A DNA stretch of 37,371 nt. It comes from Bacteroidaceae bacterium (GTDB lineage Bacteria > Bacteroidota > Bacteroidia > Bacteroidales > Bacteroidaceae). The DNA lies in NCBI GenBank assembly GCA_024398515.1, contig JAKSIZ010000023.1, positions 1 to 37,371 of the forward strand. Reading direction: 5' to 3'. The position numbers were made by a program, and so were the translations under genes. Below the pieces are notes generated by a model. It was given only the letters and a program-made list of their open reading frames with translations. It made no database searches and was not told where the DNA came from. Below, piece by piece: positions 32,698 through 37,371 of the stretch (within the stretch, counting starts at the first letter, position 1; the number at the start of each line of letters is the position of its first letter).

Positions 32698-32767
32698 GTT
32701 TATGATATGTCGTGCGTCATGGTAATCATAACTTTACAACATACACAATACAAATTACAACCTCGTT

Positions 32768-35389
32768 TTACATTCCTGCCAATTCTACAATTTTATCTAA
32801 TGCTGCGCTGAGTCCGTCCTTGTTCTTGCCACCAGCTGATGCAAAGTGAGGTTGACCGCCACCGCCGCCCTGTATAAGCTTTGCTGCTTCGCGTACAATC
32901 TGACCTGCATTAAGATTATTTGCCTTCACGAGGTCCTGACTAATCATTACTGTCAGCAACGGTTTCTCTGCTTCGTAAGTGCCGAGAGCAACAAAGAGGT
33001 TCGCAGGTTGTGCCTGTGCCAACTTGAATGCAAGGTCTTTTGCTGCCTGTGCTGGGAGTGGGATGACTGCTTTCACAACCTTCACTCCGTTTACTTCAGT
33101 TGCTTTTTCGAGCAAATTATTCTTCATTTCCTCAACCTTCTGTGCCTGGAATGACTCTATTTCCTTCTTCATTCCAGCATTTTCGTTGAGGAACTTCTCT
33201 ATTGTAGCCTTCAGGTCCTTTGCGTTGTTGAATAGAGCACGGATTTCCTTCAGAGTGTCTTCCATATTATATACTGCTTCCTCGAAAGCTTCACCAGTAA
33301 TGGCTTCAATACGACGAATGCCTGCTGCGACACTTCCTTCGCTGAGAATCTTGAACATTCCTATGCGACCAGTTGCACTTGTATGGACACCGCCACACAG
33401 TTCAATGCTGTTTCCAAACTGAACTACGCGCACCTTGTCGCCATATTTCTCGCCGAAGAGTGCAATTGCGCCCATCTTCTTTGCCTCGTCAATCGGACAA
33501 TCGCGATGCTCCTGAAGCGGAAGATTCTCGCGTATGCGTTCATTTACTAATCGTTCTACCTGACGCAACTGTTCATCTGTAACCTTCTCGAAGTGTGAGA
33601 AGTCGAAGCGAAGCATGTCAGGCGAAACGTATGAACCCTTCTGCTCTACGTGGTCGCCGAGCACTTCTTTCAATGCCTGATCGAGCAAGTGAGTTGCAGA
33701 GTGATTGGCTGCACATGCGTCGCGCTTATCTGTATCGACACAAGCCATGAATTCTGCCTCAGGATTCTGCGGCATCTTCTTTGTGAGGTGAACACTTACT
33801 CCGTTCTCACGCTTAGTATCGAATATCTCGATTGTTTCGCCATCGCTGACGAGAACGCCCTTATCACCTACCTGACCACCCATTTCTCCATAGAAAGGAG
33901 TATGGTCGAGCATTATCTGGTAGAACGTGTTTTTCTTCTGAGTTACCTGACGATACTTCGTGATGTAACAACTGTATTCGGTAAAATCATAGCCTACAAA
34001 CTGTGTTTCTGCATCTTTGAGTGTTACCCAGTCGCCTGTCTCAACAGCCGCAGCATTACGTGCGCGGTCTTTCTGTTTCTGCATTTCAACGTCAAACTGT
34101 TTCTCATCAACGGTCATTCCGTTCTCACGGCATATAAGTTCCGTGAGGTCAAGTGGGAAGCCGAAAGTATCGAAAAGTGTGAAAGCCTTGTCGCCGGCAA
34201 GTGTGGTTTGGTTGTTGTTCTTTGCTTCTTCCATAAGATCGTTGAGCAACTTTATGCCGTTAGCCAATGTGCGGAGGAACGAATCTTCCTCTTCCATGAT
34301 AACCTTGCCAATGAGTTCTCTCTGTGCTGGAAGTTCTGGATAAGCCTCACCCATCTCGTTGATGAGCACTGGAAGCAGTCTGTAGAGGAACGCATCCTTC
34401 TGTCCGAGGAACGTATAAGCGTAGCGAACGGCACGACGAAGTATTCTCCTTATCACATATCCTGCCTTTGCATTACTTGGCAACTGTCCGTCGGCAATAG
34501 AGAAAGCTACTGCACGCAAGTGGTCAGCAACGACGCGCATTGCGATATCAGTCTTCTCATCCTTGCCATATTCCAATCCACTCAAGCGACTAATCTCCTT
34601 TATTATTGGTTGGAACACGTCAGTGTCGTAGTTTGAATGTTTGCCCTGTAATGCCCTAACCAGACGTTCGAAGCCCATACCAGTATCAATAACCTTTGCA
34701 GGAAGTGGTTCAAGACTGCCGTCTGCCTTGCGGTTATACTGCATGAACACAAGATTCCAAATCTCTATAACCTGCGGATCGTCCTTGTTGACGAGTTGTG
34801 ATCCTGGTACTTTTGCCTTTTCTTCTTCGGTACGTGAGTCGAGATGAATCTCTGAACACGGTCCGCACGGACCTGTATCGCCCATTTCCCAGAAGTTATC
34901 GTGCTTGTTTCCGTTCAGTATATGGTCCTTTGGCAAGTGCTTTTCCCAGAAACTTGCTGCCTCATTGTCGCGTTCAAGACCTTCTTCCTTGCTTCCCTCG
35001 AACACTGTAGCATACAAATCCTTCGGGTCGAGTTTCAGGACATCAACCAGATATTCCCATGCCCAATCAATTGCTTTCTCCTTGAAATAGTCGCCAAAGC
35101 TCCAGTTTCCAAGCATCTCGAACATTGTATGATGGTATGTATCGTGTCCAACCTCCTCTAAATCGTTGTGCTTACCACTCACTCGGAGGCACTTCTGCGA
35201 GTCAGCCTGACGCCGACACTGCGGCACACGATTGCCGAGGATAATGTCCTTAAACTGATTCATGCCGGCATTGGTGAACATCAACGTCGGGTCATCCTTT
35301 ATTACCATAGGTGCAGAAGGCACGATGAGGTGCTCCTTGCTTTCAAAAAACTTCTTGAACGATTCTCGAATTTCTTTTGCTGTTAACAT
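32768..35389 (-). CDS. alaS: Alanyl-tRNA synthetase
   Basis: Charges tRNA-Ala. 873 aa with all domains: N-terminal class II catalytic core ([34 protein letters not shown]; motif 2 region [19 protein letters not shown]), tRNA-recognition helices ([17 protein letters not shown]), the editing domain with the zinc-binding HxxxH in [12 protein letters not shown] and the CGGVH motif, and the C-Ala domain with the Gly-rich [15 protein letters not shown] end. Length is typical (860-880). Upstream lies the MerR gene on the same strand, downstream fumarase. The ATG at 35389 follows a repeat-rich leader. Confidence 0.97.
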   Translation of the reverse strand: MLTAKEIRESFKKFFESKEHLIVPSAPMVIKDDPTLMFTNAGMNQFKDIILGNRVPQCRRQADSQKCLRVSGKHNDLEEVGHDTYHHTMFEMLGNWSFGDYFKEKAIDWAWEYLVDVLKLDPKDLYATVFEGSKEEGLERDNEAASFWEKHLPKDHILNGNKHDNFWEMGDTGPCGPCSEIHLDSRTEEEKAKVPGSQLVNKDDPQVIEIWNLVFMQYNRKADGSLEPLPAKVIDTGMGFERLVRALQGKHSNYDTDVFQPIIKEISRLSGLEYGKDEKTDIAMRVVADHLRAVAFSIADGQLPSNAKAGYVIRRILRRAVRYAYTFLGQKDAFLYRLLPVLINEMGEAYPELPAQRELIGKVIMEEEDSFLRTLANGIKLLNDLMEEAKNNNQTTLAGDKAFTLFDTFGFPLDLTELICRENGMTVDEKQFDVEMQKQKDRARNAAAVETGDWVTLKDAETQFVGYDFTEYSCYITKYRQVTQKKNTFYQIMLDHTPFYGEMGGQVGDKGVLVSDGETIEIFDTKRENGVSVHLTKKMPQNPEAEFMACVDTDKRDACAANHSATHLLDQALKEVLGDHVEQKGSYVSPDMLRFDFSHFEKVTDEQLRQVERLVNERIRENLPLQEHRDCPIDEAKKMGAIALFGEKYGDKVRVVQFGNSIELCGGVHTSATGRIGMFKILSEGSVAAGIRRIEAITGEAFEEAVYNMEDTLKEIRALFNNAKDLKATIEKFLNENAGMKKEIESFQAQKVEEMKNNLLEKATEVNGVKVVKAVIPLPAQAAKDLAFKLAQAQPANLFVALGTYEAEKPLLTVMISQDLVKANNLNAGQIVREAAKLIQGGGGGQPHFASAGGKNKDGLSAALDKIVELAGM

Positions 35390-35455
35390 AATATTTTTTA
35401 TTTACGGATTTACTATTTACAGTATTCAATCTATTTACGATTTGGCGTAATTTAC
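35390..35455 (-). repeat. GTAAAT-repeat leader of alaS
   Basis: Read on the minus strand, five GTAAAT motifs recur at roughly 8-bp steps (GTAAATAG, GTAAATA, GTAAATCC, GTAAATAA) and end in AAAATATT before the ATG at 35389. No Bacteroidetes promoter or Shine-Dalgarno sequence was found in this gap. Confidence 0.6.
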
Positions 35456-35472
35456 AATTTTCACTTCCTTTA

Positions 35473-35505
35473 CATCCCCCTTTGGGGGGACAGAGGGGGG
35501 CTTTG
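35473..35505. repeat. G/C-run hairpin repeat (CCCCCTTTGGGGGG / GAGGGGGG)
   Basis: CCCCC TTT GGGGG forms a tight hairpin followed by ACAGAGGGGGGCTTTGGGC, between merR and alaS. The sequence resembles a short dispersed repeat I associate with many Bacteroidetes genomes; whether it is one must be checked against genomes. Confidence 0.5.
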
Positions 35506-35509
35506 GGCT

Positions 35510-35857
35510 TTACGTTAGTCCTTCCAACTGGCGTTTCAGCATGGTGAGTTCGCTGCTTACATTGGTCAGGCGTTCGATAATCTCAGCCGTCTTGTCGGCA
35601 CCCGAACGGTTACGCTTCAGCATTTCGGCAGCAGCATCGAGTTTGAAGCCACGCACCTTGACGAGATTATACACCACGCGTATCTCTTCAATGTTCTTCT
35701 TGCTATATTGTCTCACACCGTTACCGACCGTCTTGGGGCGTATCGACGGGAACACAGTTTCCCAATATCGAAGCAAACTCTCGTTCACGTCGAACATCTG
35801 TGCAACCTCTTTCGTTGAGTAATACACCTTCAGGTTTTTGTCCGTTTTCAGTGCCAT
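35510..35857 (-). CDS. MerR-family transcriptional regulator
   Basis: About 115 aa from the ATG at 35857. The MerR winged HTH is clear: VYYSTKEVAQMFDVNESLLRYWETVFPSIRP, RQYSKKNIEEIRVVYNLVKVRGFKLDAAAEML, followed by a short coiled-coil-like helix (IERLTNVSSELTMLKRQLEG). No metal-binding cysteines or ligand domain. An in-frame ATG at 35875 would add MNNEGL, but the -7 box at 35885-35892 predicts transcription from about 35879, leaving only a few bases, so the ATG at 35857 is preferred. It lies upstream of alaS on the same strand, 120 bp apart; target unknown. Confidence 0.85.
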   Translation of the reverse strand: MALKTDKNLKVYYSTKEVAQMFDVNESLLRYWETVFPSIRPKTVGNGVRQYSKKNIEEIRVVYNLVKVRGFKLDAAAEMLKRNRSGADKTAEIIERLTNVSSELTMLKRQLEGLT

Positions 35858-35884
35858 TAAGCCTTCATTATTCAAAATTCGTTA

Positions 35885-35915
35885 CAAAGTTAGTGCAAAT
35901 CGAAGACAATACAAA
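35885..35915 (-). promoter_or_regulatory. Promoter of the MerR gene
   Basis: On the minus strand, TTTG (35912-35915), 19 bp, TAACTTTG (35885-35892): a full consensus match. The -33 part lies inside a duplicated 52-bp segment (35897-35948 and 35983-36033). Confidence 0.7.
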
Positions 35916-36033
35916 GAAAAAAACAAAGTTTTTTACGTTTATTGTTGAGATGCAGCCTAACTTCGACGAAGTCAACGTTTGTAAATCGAAGACAATACAA
36001 AGAAAAAAACAGTTTTTTTACGTTTATTGTTGA
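35897..36033. repeat. Direct duplication of a 52-bp segment upstream of merR
   Basis: 35897-35948 recurs at 35983-36033 nearly unchanged: both start AAATCGAAGACAATACAAAG and end ACGTTTATTGTTGA, with a small length difference in the A/T runs, 86 bp apart. The copy nearest merR holds the -33 element; the other lacks a matching -7 box. The rest of the 425-bp gap between merR and the HNH gene holds the palindromic array and a 22-bp repeat. Confidence 0.85.
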
Positions 36034-36127
36034 AAAGTGACTTCCGCAATTCTAACAACACATCATTTCACTCACCTTCCCCAATAGTTTTTCGGCACAC
36101 GGCTTTAGTCGTTTCTCAAGTCGTGCG

Positions 36128-36223
36128 TTAAAGTCCGAAAAACATTGCTGCAATGTTCGACTCAACATTGCTACAATGTTCGGACCAACATTGCTGCAAT
36201 GTTTTTCCAATTTAAGCGTTCAA
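36128..36223. repeat. Palindromic array element, copy D
   Basis: AACATTGCTGCAATGTT (36141), AACATTGCTACAATGTT (36164) and AACATTGCTGCAATGTT (36187), exact 23-bp period, spacers CGACTC and CGGACC. Left arm GCGTTAAAGTCCGAAAA; right arm 36202-36223 matches that of copy B at 20 of 22 positions. Almost identical in layout to copy B, 20 kb away. Confidence 0.85.
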
Positions 36224-36227
36224 CTTT

Positions 36228-36271
36228 CCAAAGCCAACCGCTCAACCCGCCAAAGCCAACCGTTCAATCTG
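36228..36271. repeat. 22-bp tandem direct repeat next to copy D
   Basis: Two adjacent 22-bp units, both beginning CCAAAGCCAACCG and continuing CTCAACCCG or TTCAATCTG, 19 of 22 positions equal. The period equals that of the neighbouring palindromic array, and the CGTTCAA end resembles the array's right arm. Confidence 0.65.
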
Positions 36272-36301
36272 CATCAAACGATGGCTCAATATACAAACTT
36301 T

Positions 36302-37371
36302 TTACTTACTTCCCTTCCGTCGATTGCAGTCGCGGCAAAGCATCTGGCAGTTCTCAATCACCGTCCTGCCCCCTTCACGCCACGGCGTTATATGGTCGCC
36401 CTCCATTTCAGATAGTTCAAACTCCTGGTCGCCGTTCGGGCATTCAGGGTTGGCACAACGATGATGCTGACGTTCCCAAACCTCCAACTTGATGTCGTCA
36501 GGAAAAGCCCGAAGCCCAAGTTCATGCTCGTCGCGGTTGAGCACATACGGACAAATGCCCTTCTTCGACTGCACGTCGCTGTCGATAACAAGCCGTCCTA
36601 TCTCAATGTCGAGAGCCGACTTATCAAGCACCTCGTCGCGGTGTTTGTCGTAGAGTGCGCCCCAGTTCACGCCTTTCATTATTTGTTTGCGCTTTCTTAT
36701 GTCGAAGGTTGCTGCTACCCAAGTCATCACAGCCACGAAGTATTGCCACAGTTGTGAAGCATTAGGGTCGTGCTGATGCTGCGCCATATAGCCCTCTATC
36801 GTCTGGTTCAGCGAAGGAGTCGATTCCGATTGAGCCTTCCATTTCAATGCTGTTTCGAAATAATCCTGCCGAATAGGTGAACCGTTAATCAACTCTTTGC
36901 CCATGTTCCATGCTGCGCAATTGGAACGTGAGAAGTAACGCTTGGCATCACTCACGAAAGGACCAGCATACACTGCGTTGCGAAGTTCCTGATCAGTGAG
37001 CCTCTCACCAGCAATGTTTATGGTGCGGAACCAGTCGAGTTTCTCCTTATCATTGCCACTACAGACGTAAACCATAAGGCGATAATCGAGAATGTCATCC
37101 TTCTCTTTCTGCGTAAGATTGTGAAAATACTGGAAGTCGTAGGCAAAGTCGCCATTCACGTATTGGCATATTGAGATGGTACGTTGCTGTCCATCCATTA
37201 CTTCATAAGGCACATCGGCATCATCGTCACGTGTTGCCCAATACATCACGTTGAGAGGAAATCCCTGTCGGATAGTAGTGATAACAGCATTTCGTTTCTT
37301 CTCGTCGTAGATAAATTCGCGTTGATACGGCGGACGGATATCGAGTTTTCCGTCATATCCACGCACTCCCC
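36302..37371 (-). CDS. DUF262 / HNH endonuclease domain protein (GmrSD-like), 5' partial
   Basis: The gene runs off the window: the frame stays open to the edge, and the residues just before the first possible start (a GTG at 37366) read on as family sequence. The N-terminal DUF262 part has IRPPYQREFIYDEKKRNAVI and the DGQQR motif (VMDGQQRTISICQYV), the nucleotide-dependent module of GmrS-type proteins. After a helical middle, the last ~50 residues form an HNH nuclease: a CANPEC zinc pair, the catalytic EGDHITPW, then IENCQMLCRDCNRRKGS. GmrSD-type enzymes cut modified phage DNA; single-chain DUF262-HNH proteins are common in defence loci and mostly untested. It lies 6 kb from the cytosine methyltransferase island. 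Confidence 0.85.
   Translation of the reverse strand, partial: GVRGYDGKLDIRPPYQREFIYDEKKRNAVITTIRQGFPLNVMYWATRDDDADVPYEVMDGQQRTISICQYVNGDFAYDFQYFHNLTQKEKDDILDYRLMVYVCSGNDKEKLDWFRTINIAGERLTDQELRNAVYAGPFVSDAKRYFSRSNCAAWNMGKELINGSPIRQDYFETALKWKAQSESTPSLNQTIEGYMAQHQHDPNASQLWQYFVAVMTWVAATFDIRKRKQIMKGVNWGALYDKHRDEVLDKSALDIEIGRLVIDSDVQSKKGICPYVLNRDEHELGLRAFPDDIKLEVWERQHHRCANPECPNGDQEFELSEMEGDHITPWREGGRTVIENCQMLCRDCNRRKGSK

Noticed and set aside
35473-35505. Rho-independent terminator of merR
   Set aside because: The CCCCC/GGGGG hairpin has a three-base loop, no T tract on the minus strand, and looks more like a dispersed repeat.

Overview
The window looks like a chromosomal segment of a gut-type Bacteroidales bacterium, most likely a Prevotella/Segatella relative. 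The evidence is the Bacteroidetes promoter signature (TTTG, about 19 bp, TAnnTTTG) upstream of several genes, start codons mostly without a Shine-Dalgarno sequence, a ribosomal protein S16 with a long Ala/Glu tail, Bacteroidetes-only families (OmpP1/FadL-like porin, 73-residue DUF2795 protein), and protein sequences typical of Prevotellaceae. No tRNA, rRNA or CRISPR array was seen.

Layout. 1-3.35 kb: rpsP, a bidirectional terminator, then a minus-strand pair (signal-peptide Tyr/Trp/Gly-rich protein and an outer-membrane barrel). 3.7-8.7 kb: an L-rhamnose operon (kinase rhaB, isomerase rhaA, an MFS transporter in the place of RhaT, aldolase rhaD) closed by a terminator. 8.8-15.6 kb: a tripartite RND efflux operon (lipoprotein adaptor, inner-membrane pump, lipoprotein outer-membrane channel) followed by a membrane-anchored AraC-type regulator. 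15.9-19.8 kb: a large secreted HExxH/propeller/barrel protein overlapping by 4 bp a PrsW-like intramembrane protease. 19.9-24.7 kb: etfB-etfA-acyl-CoA dehydrogenase, an internally deleted methyltransferase remnant, a PduO-type cobalamin adenosyltransferase and a DUF2795 gene.

24.9-30.7 kb, minus strand, is a visibly AT-rich accessory island: a tightly packed five-gene operon (79-aa helical protein, MORC/Hsp90-like GHKL ATPase, unknown 304-aa protein, DUF6339-like protein, C5-cytosine methyltransferase) preceded by a small HARE-HTH-like protein and an 87-aa orphan. It resembles a restriction-modification or anti-phage locus, but it has no helicase and no recognisable nuclease. It is the best candidate for a poorly described system. 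31.0-35.9 kb returns to housekeeping genes (class I fumarase, alaS, a MerR regulator), and the window ends inside a DUF262-HNH (GmrSD-like) gene at 36.3-37.4 kb.

Two non-coding patterns recur. First, four intergenic loci (about 3.5, 15.7, 30.9 and 36.2 kb) carry one family of palindromic element: two or three short palindromes at exact 22-23 bp period, enclosed by a shared arm (TTTTTCCGAGTTAAGCGTTC) and its inverse. The palindrome core differs between loci but is nearly uniform within a locus. Second, at least six genes have A-rich leaders built from 7-8 bp quasi-tandem repeats running up to, or through, the start codon, with a different unit at each gene.
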